From: Adenophora triphylla var. japonica
Taxonomy: Eukaryota > Streptophyta > Magnoliopsida > Asterales > Campanulaceae
Assembly (NCBI GenBank): GCA_022495995.1
Contig: JAFEMH010007536.1
Span: forward strand, 1-64,000
Direction: 5' to 3'
DNA: 64,000 nucleotides
Below are positions 32,340 to 44,363 of this stretch, in pieces (positions within the stretch are counted from its first letter, which is position 1; each line of letters begins with the position of its first letter). The translations under genes were made by a program, and so were the position numbers. Below the pieces are notes generated by a model, which worked only from the letters and a program-made list of their open reading frames with translations, searched no databases and was not told the origin of the DNA.

Positions 32340-33520
32340 TTTCTTTCATCCCATAATTACTACTACTTTCTATATCAAAAAAAAAAAAAATTTTGATTCA
32401 TTTGCCTCAAGAAATTTACTTGTCCAAAAAATTAATATTTATTTTCTGAGACGAAGAAACTAACATTATAAAAATTAATTTTTACAAAATAATACTACTT
32501 CAGCTAAAGAAAAAAAAAACTATTTTCGTCCCAATGAATATTTTATAAAACATTACTTAGTTTGTTTAAAAAATTAATGTCATATTTTGAAACAAAGGCA
32601 CTAAAATTACAACATTTCAAAAATGAATGTTACTTTCGATTCAAAATGAATTACCCAAAGATAATACAACATTTTTTATTCAAAAAAATGATCATTATTC
32701 CCTTTATCCCAATTAATATTTTAAAAACTAATACTACTTCATTCGCCTCTGCAATTAATGTTTGTAATGTTAGTGCATTCGTCTCAAAAGATGACATTAA
32801 TTTTTTAGGCGAATAACGTAGTATTAATTTTTAAAATGTTCATTGAGCCAAAGAATGCAATGTTAATTTTTCTTGGACATATAAAAAAATTCTATTTCGT
32901 AAGGAAAAAAAATGACTTCAATTCAAAAATGAATATTACGTTCGTCCCATAATTAATACTACTTTCTATATCAAAAGAAATTTGCTTCCTTTGCCTCAAG
33001 GAATTTACTTGTCTCAAAAAATAATTATTATTTTTTGACACACGAAGACACAAACATTATAAAGAATAATTTTTACAAAATAATACTACTTCGGCTAAAA
33101 AACTAAAATACCATCTTCATCCCAATGAATATTTTATAAAATTTTACTTAAGTTGTTTAAAAAAGTAATGTAATATTTTGAAACGAAGGCACTAATATTA
33201 CAATATTTCAATAATGAATATTACTTTCGATTCGAAATGATTAACCCAAAAATGATACTACATTTTTTTTTCCAAAAAAAATGAGCATTATTTCCTTCAT
33301 CCCAATAAATATTAAAAAAAATAATACTACTTCATTCGCCTCTGCAATTAATGTTAGTGTCTTCGTCTCAAAATATTACATTAATTTTTTAGACGAATAA
33401 AGTAGTATTATTTTTTAAAATGTTTATTGAGACGAAAGAAGCAATGTTCATTTGTTTGGAAATATATTTCGAGTAAAAAAATAAATTAATATATTCGTCC
33501 AAAGGAATATTTTATACAAT
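32340..33520. repeat. Helitron B internal tandem repeat, about 595-bp period, two copies
   Basis: Anchors: CATAATTAATACTACTTTCT-type word at about 32350 and 32947, GCCTCAAG near 32403 and 32993, CATTCGCCTCTGCAATTAAT near 32739 and 33336. Confidence 0.8.
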
Positions 33521-33729
33521 ATTACTTAATATGTTTAAAAAAATAATGTCAAATTTTGAAACGAAGGAACTAACATTACAAACAATAATTTATATTTAAA
33601 AAGTAAAATTATGATTATTATTATCATCATTTATAATAAAAAATATACTTCACACTTAATTAATTTTCAAAAAAAAGAAATTAAAAAATTAAAAAGAATA
33701 ATAAAGAAAGGATAATTAAGAAATTTATA

Positions 33730-34024
33730 CTCCCTCCGTCCCAACTCACTTAAGAAAACTTTTCATTTTGGGTGTCCCACTTCACTTAAAAATTCCCAAA
33801 ATGGAAACCTTAAATCACTATTGTCTCCACTCATTCTCTCTCCTACATTATTTTAATACTCACAACACCATTATAATTATTATTTCCTCCACTCATTCTC
33901 TCTCCTATTTAATTTTTCACACTCACAACACTTTTTTCACTCATTCTCTCTCCTAATACTATAATAATATTCCTTAATTCCCGTGCCATTTCAAAATTTT
34001 CTAAGTGGACTGGGACGGAGGGAG
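33730..34024. mobile_element. Stowaway MITE in Helitron B
   Basis: CTCCCTCCGTCCCAACTCAC at the left, GTGGACTGGGACGGAGGGAG at the right, TSD TA. The unoccupied site in Helitron C is at 38649-38650 (AAATTTATATTTAA). Confidence 0.95.
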
Positions 34025-34271
34025 TATTTAAGAAAGAGTGTTTTTTTTTTGTGTCCAAATTAAATGAAATTAGTCTCTAATTAAAGAGGAAAAAAAATTA
34101 TGAATTTTGGTGTAAAAATTTTAAAAAATTTTTTTTTTTTATAAAATAATTGAGGTCGAAAAAAGGGGGCGGAAAATAAAAATCTGAAAATAAAGCATCC
34201 AATCAGAGTGCGACACGTGTCGCGTAATTTTAAAAAAAAAAAAAACGTTTCAGCGTTCACGCGACTTTTTC

Positions 34272-34292
34272 GGCGCGTGTAGAGCACGCGCC
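34272..34292. other. GGCGCGTG-N5-CACGCGCC palindrome, Helitron B
   Basis: Perfect 8-bp stem, centre TAGAG on the plus strand. Confidence 0.9.
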
Positions 34293-34414
34293 TAATCCAA
34301 GCGTAACACGTGTCTCTCCGTCCTGGTAATTGCAAAATTGCCATCGTGTGAAATTACTCAACTGCCCCTGATTTGAGCGGGAGATCGACGATCCTGTTAT
34401 TATATATAGATAGA

Positions 34415-34553
34415 TATCGTTGTCAACCCTTTTTCATATTTTTCAATTTTAAATTCCAACTACACAGAAAACGGTGATGTTGTTAACCCATTTTTACTAT
34501 TGGGCTTTAACTATTTATCAAAATTTGGGCATCTTATTATATTATAGTATAAA
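34415..34553. other. 139-bp spacer between Helitrons B and C
   Basis: AT-rich sequence with no feature of its own. Confidence 0.6.
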
Positions 34554-34672
34554 CTAGTGAAACTCCCGTGTGATGCACGGACAGCTATTAACACATATTG
34601 ACGAAAAATCATACAAATATAATAGGAAATAGAAATGTTTGTGTACATTGGAAAATACTTTTTTGAAAACTA

Positions 34673-34809
34673 CTCCCTCCGTCCCGCTAATATTAGCACA
34701 CTTTCCTTTTTGGGCGTCCCGCTAATATCCGCACACTCCCAAAAAGGAAACTTTATATTAATAAAATATTCACCCAACCCCACTCATTCTCTCTCCTACA
34801 TTATTTTAG
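34673..34809. mobile_element. Truncated Stowaway MITE in Helitron C
   Basis: Left end CTCCCTCCGTCCCGCTAATA and interior CTCATTCTCTCTCCTACA are present, the right end is missing. Helitron B lacks it (CTATATTATTGTAC at about 29267). Confidence 0.8.
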
Positions 34810-37009
34810 TACAAATATCAGATTGAAGGTAACTAAAATAAATATATATTTAAGGCATAGTTAGTTTATACGAAGCGTGTTTTATACGTAAATTCCCGTT
34901 CTATTCAATAATAATCACATTTGACATCCATTTTTCAATGCTATGGAATTGAACGCATATTTTTTATGTAAAACATATTTATTGTGTATTGAATGTGATA
35001 TGTGCGTAATTTGCCCACAGTATCACTTAGTTTCGCCAACGATTGGGAAAGCGTAATCAATCTAGTTATAAGTCTCCAAATCTTTCTCTTCAACTGAAAT
35101 TCGGAACTCTTGACTCTAGTGAATCTCCAAACAAACAAATTACATGAAATGAAATTTTCATGTATCATCAATTTTGATTTTTGAGAAGTTATTTTGTTCT
35201 TGAGTCGTATTCAACTTCTACATCCCCGTTTGATTTTTACATATTTCTTTAATGTTATTGGTATATAATCATGTTTTTTTTTATATCGCAAGTAATTAAA
35301 TTTAACATTAGGAAAAAGTATTTCACTATCAAATAAATAAATGCTTCCTTCGTCCCATTTTAAACTTTCTTTTTTTTTTAATAAAAGGTGTCCCATTTTA
35401 AATTAAAAAAAAATTACAATGAAAAAATTATAATATTTTTTTATTCAATGGTCTTATAAGTCATACTCACAACAACTATTCACTAATTACTTTTTACCCA
35501 ACTTTTTATACTTTATAATAAAACCATTCATCTCTTTAATATCCTAATCAATTTTTTAACGTTTAAAATAGGACAAAAGTTGAAGAAAAAAATATTAATA
35601 TTTCTATTATACAATGCTATTTTTTCCCTTTATTTCCTTATAAATGTAGAGATTAATAATATGGCATAGAAAAATAAGAAAATACAATAAACTATAAGCA
35701 AATAAATAAATAATAATATACAAATATTATCAATATTTAAAATTTATTCTAAAAAAAGATGAATACTATGCGGGTTCGGGTTAAATGGGACGGTTCGAGC
35801 TAATCCCAAATCCACCCCAATTCCACCCGATTTAAAAGAAAACATTTTCAAACTCTTTTCATTAGAAGGGGATCAATGCGGGTTTAGGAGGGATTCAAAA
35901 ATTTTATCAGCCCGTTTTTTACTTACAAAATTATTTAAATAGGGCAATATCAAGTTAAAACATATACTAACACTGTTTTCCTAGAATTGGGCCAAAAAAG
36001 TAATTTGATTTCGATACTTCACAAATTGTAGTTACTTGAGACGGAAAATATAATTTTCCCTTCTAGTTAAAGCACATAATAATGTAATTTTTTGGCAAAA
36101 AAAGTAGTATTATTTTTTGGTGATTTATTTTGAGTTGAAAGTAATATTCATTTTTGAAATGAAGGAAATATTTTTTTTATATAATGACATTTTTTAAAGT
36201 TGACTTGGGACGGAAAATATAATTTTCCCTTCTAGTTTTATTTATTTTAGTTTTCATTACTAAGACTTAATTTTTATTTTTCAAGTAATTAAATTTAACA
36301 TTAGGATAAATTATTTCACTATCAAATAAATAAATGCTCCCTTCGCCCCATTTTAAACTTCCTTTTTTTTTTTTAATAAAAGGTGTCCAATTTTAAATTT
36401 TAAAAAATTACAATGAAAAAATTATAAAATTTCAATATTAAATGGTTTTATAAGTCATACTCACAAAAACTATTCACTAATTACTTTGTACCCAACTTTT
36501 ATACTTTATAATAAAATCGTTCATCTCTTTAATATCCGAACCCATTTTTTAACGTTTAAAATAGGACAAAAGTTGAAGAAATAATTATTCATAAATATTA
36601 TATATAAAAAAGGCACAAATAAATGAAATCAAGATTAATAATCCATCAAATTTTGATAAAATAAAAATTTAAACATAAATAGTTCTAATAATTATATTTG
36701 TAGCCAATAATAAGATTTTTAATTTTACTAATATACTTCAACTACTCTTTAAATTAAAAAAATGTTATATCAAATGTCTTCCACATTTTTTTATCATTAC
36801 TCTAAAGTTCTTTATTAATAACCCATCATTTTTTAAAAGAGATCAATAGGAATTGTTTCTCAAAAAAAAAAAAAAACAAATCGAGCGAGAAGAACTTAAT
36901 ATAAAATGTTTTGTAAAAAAAGAAACTCAATGAAAATTCATAATAATATGTTTTTCATTATTTTTAAAGTACTTTTAAGGAAAAAAACTGTCCTTCAATT
37001 CAAAAATGA

Positions 37010-38610
37010 ATATTTCTTTCATCCCATAATTAATACTACTTTCTATATCCAAAAAAAAAAAAAAATTTTTTGCTTCCTTTGCCTCAAGAAATTTTCTTGC
37101 CCAAAAAAGTAATATTTATTTTCTGAGACGAAGACACTAACATTATAAACATTAATATTTACAAAATAATACTACTTCAGCTAAAGAAAAAAAAATACTA
37201 TTTTCGTCCCAATGAATATTTTATAAAATATTACTTAATTTGTTTAAAAAATTAATGTCATATTTTGAAACAAAGGCACTAACATTACAACATTTCAAAA
37301 ATGAATATTACTTTCGATTCAAAATGAATAACCCAAAAATAATACTACATTTTTTATCCAAAAAAATGAGCATTATTCCCTTCATCCCAATTATTATTTT
37401 TAAAACTAATACTACTTCATTCGCCTCTGCAATTAATGTTTGTAATGTTAGTGCATTCGTATCAAAATATGACATTAATTTTTTAGGCGAATAAAATAGT
37501 ATTATTTTTTAAAATGTTCATTGAGCCAAAGGAAGCAATGTTAATTTTTTTGGACATATAAAAAAATTCTACTTTTTATGGAAAAAAATTACTTCAATTC
37601 AAAAATAAATATTACTTTCGTCCCATAATTAATACTACAATCTATATCAAAAGAAAATTTCTTCCTTTGCCTCAATGAATTTACTTGTCTCAAAAAATAA
37701 TATTTATTTTTTGACACACGAAGATACAAACATTATAAAGATTAATTTTCACAAAATAATACTACTTCGGCTAAAAAAATAAAATACCATCTTCATCTCA
37801 ATGAATATTTCATAAAATATTACTTACGTTGTTTAAAAAATTAATGTCATATTTTGAAACGAAGGCACTAACATTACAATATTTCAAAAATGAATATTAC
37901 TTTCGATTCAAAATGAATAACCCAAAAATAATACTACATTTTTTTTTCCAAAAAAAATTAGCATTATTTCCTTCATCCCAATGAATATTTTAAAAAATAA
38001 TACTACTTCATTCGCCTCTGCAATTAATGTTTGTAATGTTAGTGTCTTCGTCTCACAATATTACATTACTTTTTTAGACTAATAAAGTAGTAGTATTTTT
38101 TAAAATGTTCAATGAGACGAAAGAAGCAATGTTCATTTTTTTTTTACATATAAAAAAATTTTACTTTTTAACAAAAAAAAATTCCTTTAATTCAAAAATG
38201 AATATTACTTTCACCCCATAATTAATATTACTTTCTATATCCAAAAAAAAAAAAAATGCTTACCTTGCCTCAATGAATTTACTTGTCTCAAAAAGTAATA
38301 TTTATTTTCTGACACGAAGACACGAACATTATAAACATTAATTTTTACAAAATAATACTACTTCGGGTAAAAAAAAATAAATTACTATATTCGTCCCAAG
38401 GAATAATTTATAAAATATCGCGTAATATGTTAAAAAAATTAATGTCAAATTTTGAAACGAAGGAACTAACATTAAAAACATTAATTTTTTAGGCGAATGA
38501 AGCAGTACTAATAATCATATTAGTAAAATTATGATTATTATTATCATCATTTATAATAAAAAAATATACTTCACACTTAATTAATTTTCACAAAAAATAT
38601 ATTGAAAAAT
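37010..38610. repeat. Helitron C internal tandem repeat, about 595-bp period, three copies
   Basis: The CCCATAATTAATA anchor occurs at about 37023, 37622 and 38214, and GCAATTAATGTT at about 37430 and 38020. Confidence 0.8.
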
Positions 38611-38894
38611 TAAAAAGAAAAATTAGGAAAGAATAATTAAGAAATTTATATTTAAAAAAGAGTGTTTTTTTTGTGTCCAAATTAAATGAAATTAGTCTCT
38701 AATTAAAGAGAAAAAAAATTATGAATTTTGGTGTAAATTTTTTTTAAAAAAAATTTTTTTTTTTATAAAATAATTGAGGTCGAAAAAAGGGGATGAAAAA
38801 TTAAAAAGCTGAAATAAAACCGGCCAATCAGACCCTGCCAAGTGTCGCAATGTAAAAAAAAAAAACAAAACCCCTGCGAACACGCGCCTTTGCT

Positions 38895-38915
38895 GGCGCG
38901 TGGACGTCACGCGCC
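38895..38915. other. GGCGCGTG-N5-CACGCGCC palindrome, Helitron C
   Basis: Perfect 8-bp stem, centre GACGT on the plus strand. Confidence 0.9.
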
Positions 38916-39048
38916 CACGTCTCTTCCAATCACAGGCTGCCACGTGACCTGTTAATCCTATATCTTCAACTTTGCCACCGTGTGAAATTACCAAAATGCC
39001 CTTGGTTTGAGCGGGAGATCGACGATCCTGTTATTATATATAGATAGA

Positions 39049-39201
39049 TTAGAACCTGTACTTGCTACAGTTGAATGAATAGTTTTAATGGCCGAATTTT
39101 CCATTTTGTCCTCATACATTTGTCCCTTTCCCATTTTGCCCTTAAAATTTTTATTTTTTTAAAAAAAAAATAAAAAAAAAAGTGTCCTCGAACACGGGCT
39201 T

Positions 39202-39232
<31 letters not shown>

Positions 39233-39276
39233 CAAACAAACAAACAAATGTGTCCTCGAACACGGACTTATTCTAG
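39049..39276 (+). mobile_element. Fragment of an F-type mini-Helitron
   Basis: Ends CCTCGAACACGGACTTATTCTAG (given here as hairpin GTGTCC-TCGA-ACACGGA plus CTAG at 39273-39276). Interior TTTTGTCC, TTTCCCATTTTGCCCTTA is the inverse of the F1/F2 GGGCAAAATGGAAAAGGGAC. Poly-A runs and a duplicated GTGTCCTCGAACACGG (39183, 39251). The 5' end is not found. Confidence 0.5.
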
Positions 39277-39363
39277 TAATTATAAACATACAAGTTGGAC
39301 TTTTCTCAAATATTTTTCGGGCTTAAAAAATTTGGGTATAAACATAAAAAATGATATTTTCTA

Positions 39364-39673
39364 CTACCTCCGTCCCGATCTAAATGTCCAAAAATGGGTC
39401 CGGCGCGGGAATTAAGGAAAGTGAGGTAGGAAAGAGAAAAAGTGAGGTAGGAAAGAGAAAAAATTTAAATGTTGTGAGTATGAAAAATTAAATAGGAGAG
39501 AGAATGAGTGGGAGGAATAGTTAGGAGAGAGAATGTTGTGAGTGTAAAAGTAAAGTATGAGAGAGAATGAGTGGGTTGAATAGTGAAAAAAACTTTCCAT
39601 TTTTGGAAATGGGACATTTTCAATGGGACGCCCAAAAAGGAAAGTTTGGACATTTAGATTGGGACGGAGGGAG
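39364..39673. mobile_element. Stowaway MITE
   Basis: Left (CTA)CCTCCGTCCCGATCTAAA, right TTTAGATTGGGACGGAGGGAG (quoted by its last 16 bases TTGGGACGGAGGGAG); flanked by TA. Interior GAGAGAATGAGTGGG twice. Confidence 0.85.
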
Positions 39674-40447
39674 TATATATATTTTGGGCCTTTGGGTCAA
39701 CAACAACAACTATATTATTTTGGTGCCACTATATTATTATGTAAATGAAAATAAATTGTATATTTGTAATCTTCATTTGAAATATATTAATGTGATGTAT
39801 TTATTTGAATCATCACTCGAGCCCGCAAAGAGCGTAAAGGGCACTTTAGGACACACTTTGCACTTTCCATCATCACTAGAAGCTAAGGAGTCTTAAAGTT
39901 TTGTCCAGCTCACCCAGCAAGATGGTTCAGCTCGTGGGTTGACCCGGACGATTCGGTGCTTGCAGTGGTTCAAACAAAGGGAAGGGTTTTGTTCGGTTTA
40001 TGGACGCCCAAGTGGGGCGGACAGATTGGGCCGAATAGGTGCAATTAAGGTAATATTCCTAATTATTTCCCGGACCTTTGTTTTTTATGCTTTTCCAAAT
40101 GTCATGAAACTGTACTTGATCATATATTAATACAAATATAAAGTCCTAATAATGTGTTACCAAATACTCCCTTCGAACTAGCTATCTATTGATCATCACT
40201 TGCTAACACCAGCTATTCAAAAACAGCCTCGACTCATACATTCCTCCTATCAGATATAGGTTAGTTAGAATTTTAGGGGTCCGAGTTGGACATCCAATTG
40301 CGTAGATTTGAATTATTCGAAAACTGCATTATATAGACAAGTTAGGTGCCTAAAATACCCTCGATAATTTGGATATGTCTATGACACGTGACAATTTAAG
40401 GCTAAAAGCTTAACAAACCTTGATGGAGATTTCGATAAAAAATTACA
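39674..40447. repeat. Segmental duplicate of the 22.07-26.29 kb flanks (unoccupied version)
   Basis: 40053-40180 matches the sequence around Helitron A and the MITE at 21804-22067. 40182-40440 matches 25775-26290 without the MITE at 25847-26110. 39674-40040 has no recognised gene. Confidence 0.85.
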
Positions 40448-40457
40448 TCTATCTATA

Positions 40458-40741
40458 CTCCCTCCATCCCGTTAATATCCGCACTAACACTGTTTGCGCG
40501 GGAATTAAGGAATATGATATTTTAATAAAATGTTGTGAGTGTAAAAGTAAAATAGGAGAGAGAATGAGTGGAGGGAATAGTAAATTATAATGGTATTGTG
40601 AGTATTAAAATAATGTAGGAGAGAGAATGAGTGGAGTAGGGTGAATATTTTATTAATATAAAGTTTCCTTTTTGGGAGTGTGCGATTTGTAATGGGACGC
40701 CCAAAAAGAAAAGTGTGCGGTTTGTAGCGGGACGGAGGGAG
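40458..40741. mobile_element. Stowaway MITE inserted in the Helitron D 5' end
   Basis: CTCCCTCCATCCCGTTAATA at the left, GTAGCGGGACGGAGGGAG at the right, TSD TA (40456-40457, 40742-40743). It splits the Helitron terminus after base 10. Confidence 0.93.
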
Positions 40742-40940
40742 TATATAATAACAAGGTTGTGGTAATAAAAGGGGGTTTGAGAGGCATTTTGGTCTTTTTA
40801 AGCCATGGCAGGATTGAAAAAAATAAAGGCTGAAATGACCCGTGGCAAGCTGTGATTGGGGAATAATTTATTTTTTTATTTTTTTAAAAAAATTTTGACA
40901 CGTGTCGTCATTTGGGTGAAGGCGTTTTGGACAATTCCAA

Positions 40941-40961
40941 GGCGCGTGCGGGACACGCGCC
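40941..40961. other. GGCGCGTG-N5-CACGCGCC palindrome, Helitron D
   Basis: Perfect 8-bp stem, centre CGGGA. Confidence 0.9.
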
Positions 40962-41949
40962 GACAATGCCGCGTGAAGACCGTGAAGGCAGCTGAAGTTT
41001 GTTTTTTTTTTTTGGTTTGGACACTTGGCGGCCTCTTATTGGCTGGTTGGATTTCAATTTTTTATTTTTCACCCATTTCTTTTACCTAAATTATTTCATA
41101 ATAAATTAATTTTTTTTAAAAAAAATTTTACACCAAAATTCATAAAAAAAAATTCTCTTTAAATAGAGACTATTTTTATTTATTTTGATACAGAAAAAAA
41201 AAACCTTTATTTTTAAATATAAATTGCTTAATTATCCTTTGTTAATTTTCTTTTTTAATTTTTCAATATATTTTTTGTCAAAATTAATTAAGTGTCAAGT
41301 TTTTTTTTTAAATATAAATGATAATGATAATAATAATAATTTTACTAATTATAAAAATAAAAAATATAAAATAAAAGTGATGGGGTATAGGATAATGATT
41401 TGAAAAAGGTAATATGGTTATTGAGTTGAATTTAGTTCGATACATCAAACATTTTATTTATTTTATTTAAAAAAAAAATAAATCATAGTAAATAAAGTAT
41501 TAATAAAGACGAATATCGGGAAAGATGGTCATCATTTTTAAAATTTTGATTGAAGTGCATGTCAATATTCTAAGAAATATAGATAGTATAAATTGATATT
41601 TTAAAAGAGGGTGAGGAAGAAGTGGATTGATTTTTATGAGGGAATGGATGGTTTGGGGAAATTTTTTTCATTTAACACAAATGTTCGTAATTTTAGGATT
41701 TTGATTTTTCTTTTCAAAATTAAATAAGATAAATTGAAAATAAATATCATAATTATGTTCATAATTAGTTAATGTAAATAAATATGACCTATTGTTTTCA
41801 AAATTTTATAATTTTTTCCTCTTTTTTCTTTCTTTCAATATATGTACTTATATAGTATTGTTTTTGCTTTACCATTTAATGTTGGACTTGAAAATTATGC
41901 TAAATGGATATAGTTACTTATATTGATAATAGTCATACAATTACAATGG

Positions 41950-42077
41950 GATACTAAATGATTGCTTTACTTGCCATTGAAGGGCACTTTGGACATTTCA
42001 CGTCCTGGCAAAATTGCAAATAACAAGGCTGAATATAGACGTGGCAATCTATTAGAGGGCAAAATTGGGCGCGCCGC
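41950..42077 (+). mobile_element. Helitron E, left piece (interrupted by the Tat-like element)
   Basis: GGGCACTTTGGACATTTCACG, TGGCAAAATTGCAAATAAC and ACGTGGCAA (quoted in short pieces) correspond to the 5' part of Helitron A. Ends at TSD GCCGC (42073-42077). Instead of the GGCGCGTG-N5-CACGCGCC palindrome it has GGCGCGCC. Confidence 0.6.
42073..42077. other. Target-site duplication GCCGC (left)
   Basis: Identical to 58753-58757 and directly abuts the TG of the left LTR. Confidence 0.93.
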
Positions 42078-43925
42078 TGTGATGATGTACCCGATTTTTG
42101 AAATCAAACGGAGTCGCCACGCCGTTTTTGTTTTAAGGGCCAAAACTTTGAAAAAAGCCCGATATCAGAGATTTAGGTTCGGAGGTCATGTTACGCGCCG
42201 GGAAGGACGTTAGTGTGCACCCGGAATGCCTCGTAAAACGAGTCTTCCAAGCTGAAAATCATTTGTGTGTGTGTGTGTGTTTTGGCCAAAATAACTTGAA
42301 ACTCAGAAAAGTAAAAATTGTGATATCTTTTTAAGACTTTAAACTGATCCCATGATTTTTTGGGTGATTTTTGGGTTGAGATTTGGAACTCAAAAGATTT
42401 TTGGAAGTTAAAAACCATTTCTGCCAGAATGAAAAAAGCAGTTGACCCTTGACTTTGAAATGGACTTTAGGGCTTGAAAACTCCAGAATCTGGGAAAAGT
42501 CCGGGAATGAAAAATGTTCAAAACACCTTAAAAAAGGTTTCTGTAAAAGAACTTTTCATTTTGGAGATGATTTGAGGGGTCAAAAACTTCTGTAAATCTC
42601 AGATCTGAAATCTGGATTTCCAGAGACTGATAAACTGACCTTTAAAAGAAAATTTGAAAAAAGGAGTTTTACTCACACAAAAAATAAAGTAAAAATATGT
42701 ATGGAAAGATCTGGATGTTGGCTACAAAAAGTATTTTGTAGTCAATACCAAATTCCAAGTTTATCTATGTCCAAAAAATTAGACCATGGACTGAGGTCTG
42801 AGAAAATTGCTACTGGACAGCAACTTCTCAAGAAAGAAAATATGATTTTAAAGGGGGTTTTGCATCCATGCTTGTCCCCATTTCCCTAGGTTTTGATTAG
42901 TGATCACTTGACATTTTAGTGGTGAATCAACTATATCAAACCATCCTTGGGGTACATTAGGACTAAGCACTTCATTTGCTTGGGAAGGGGAATTTTATCG
43001 TTTGAAAATGAGATTTGATGTATGAAAATGATTTTTAGGGTTTTGAAAATGTGTTTTCTTTGCAAGAAAGTAAGAACACTTTGAAAATAATGTAGATCCT
43101 TGTAGAAGATCATCCATGGAGATGAACTTCCATGGTGATCTTCTTGGATCTAAAGCAAGAAGATGAATAAACTACATTTTGTAGCTTGAAAATGCATGCA
43201 TGGATGAATTTTAGGGTAAGGAGAGGGAGGTTATACCTATCTTCCTTGTGTTTTGTGTTTGAAGGCTTGAATGTGAGAGTGTTTAAGGCTTGAATATGAG
43301 AGTGTTTGAGGGTGTTTAGGGTTGATGATTTGAGTTGGTTAAAGAGAAAATAAGTAGATAACAATGAAGTCCTCTATGTTTTCTCTCTAATCCTCCTCCT
43401 ATAGGGTGATTTGAGCTTGGATTGGTGTATGTATGAGAGTATGTATGAGAGTGATTTGAAGTGTTTGTGAGTGAGTGAGATTTGGGAAAGATTGGAGAGA
43501 AAATGGTGGCAATCTATGGATTTCCACCGTTTTCTCTCTATATTCGCCGAGTTTCGTTCTTTGTGATCAAATTGTGTTGTGTAAACCGAGAGAGGAGGGT
43601 TCAATTTATAGCCCTCTGAAATTGACAAACATGTCCCGCGGATATGATTGACGGCGTGCCTGTTCATTAATTACGGCTTCGGGCTTTGGACGGGAAGAAT
43701 AAAATTCAAAAATCCGGCGGTTTATGTTTTTCAACTTGCCCAATTCGGATTTTTCTTATTTCTTTTGCTTTTTGAGATTCTTTTCTTGGTTTAACTTTAA
43801 ATGGCAATGCCCATTTTACCCTTACTTTGTTAGAAAAGTTAGGAATGTTAGGAATGTTAGTAATGTTATAACTTTCGTTAATTTTCTAACGAAAATGCTA
43901 ACAAGCTCAAATTGGAGCACTTACG
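42078..43925 (-). repeat. 3' LTR of the Tat-like element
   Basis: Begins TGTGATGATGTACCCG on the plus strand and ends AGCACTTACG (the right LTR ends ACTTACA, so the final base is mutated here). Few differences from the right LTR, concentrated in 43500-43750. Confidence 0.93.
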
Positions 43926-44038
43926 GTAGCCCTCGGCCGACGGCGCTCGAAGGAAGCGGGGTCGTCGATAAGAGTAAGGCTCCATATTTTGGCGGGATGA
44001 TCAAGTGATCGAGTGGCTGAACCTATTTAATAGGCTAC

Positions 44039-44073
44039 CTACGTATCCTTAAGAGGAATCAAACTGGTCGTAG
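44039..44073. other. Conserved hairpin motif, copy 1
   Basis: Outer stem CTACG (44039-44043) with CGTAG (44069-44073), inner stem TCCT/AGGA (44046-44057) with TAAG loop. Context GGCTAC before and TTCGGGTC after. Confidence 0.75.
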
Positions 44074-44288
44074 TTCGGGTCTTTCGACTATCTTTAGTTG
44101 TCGACCACAGAGTATTTGTTTTAGGATGTCAACACAGCGGCGAGTTCTACGGTCGATTCTTTGAAAGAAACTCTGGCTGGGATAAGAAATGACCCTCTTC
44201 GATTACGATGGCTAGGGTTGTATATCCGCTCTGTTTGGGGATAGGAATGACCATTTTGGTGCAGTGGCTGAACCTAATGATAGGCTAC

Positions 44289-44324
44289 CTACGTATCCTT
44301 AAGAGGAATCAAGCTAGGCCGTAG
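44289..44324. other. Conserved hairpin motif, copy 2
   Basis: CTACG (44289-44293) with CGTAG (44320-44324), inner TCCT-TAAG-AGGA (44296-44307). Confidence 0.75.
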
Positions 44325-44363
44325 TTCGGGTCTTTCGACTATCTTTAGTCTTCGACCCCTCTT

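Larger units (their letters stand above)
29163..34414 (-). mobile_element. Helitron B (non-autonomous, minus strand)
   Basis: On the minus strand it starts TCTATCTATATATAATAACA (right end, 34414) and ends with a degraded hairpin CCGTGTATCGCAGG and CTAG (29163-29166). Host A|T. Nearly the whole interior is shared with Helitron C. Nested insertions: Stowaway (29313-29567), foldback (30111-30507), Stowaway (31542-31769), Stowaway (33730-34024). No Rep or helicase ORF. Confidence 0.85.
34554..39048 (-). mobile_element. Helitron C (non-autonomous, minus strand)
   Basis: Minus-strand 5' end TCTATCTATATATAATAACA at 39048; 3' end CCGTG-CATCA-CACGG hairpin, then CACTAG at 34554. Host A|T. Collinear with Helitron B but lacking B's nested insertions and carrying one more internal repeat unit. 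No Rep/helicase ORF. Confidence 0.88.
40448..41900 (+). mobile_element. Helitron D (5' part sure, 3' end not found)
   Basis: Starts TCTATCTA after host A. After removal of the MITE at 40458-40741 the 5' end reads TCTATCTATATATAATAAC, identical to the B/C termini. The interior is collinear with Helitron A (palindrome, CTCTTTAAATAGAGACT, GGTATAGGATAATGA). No CTAG hairpin is found, so the right limit is approximate. Confidence 0.65.

Noticed and set aside
29163..39048. Autonomous Helitrons
   Set aside because: No Rep or helicase motif in any frame; the longest frames are AT-rich shadows.
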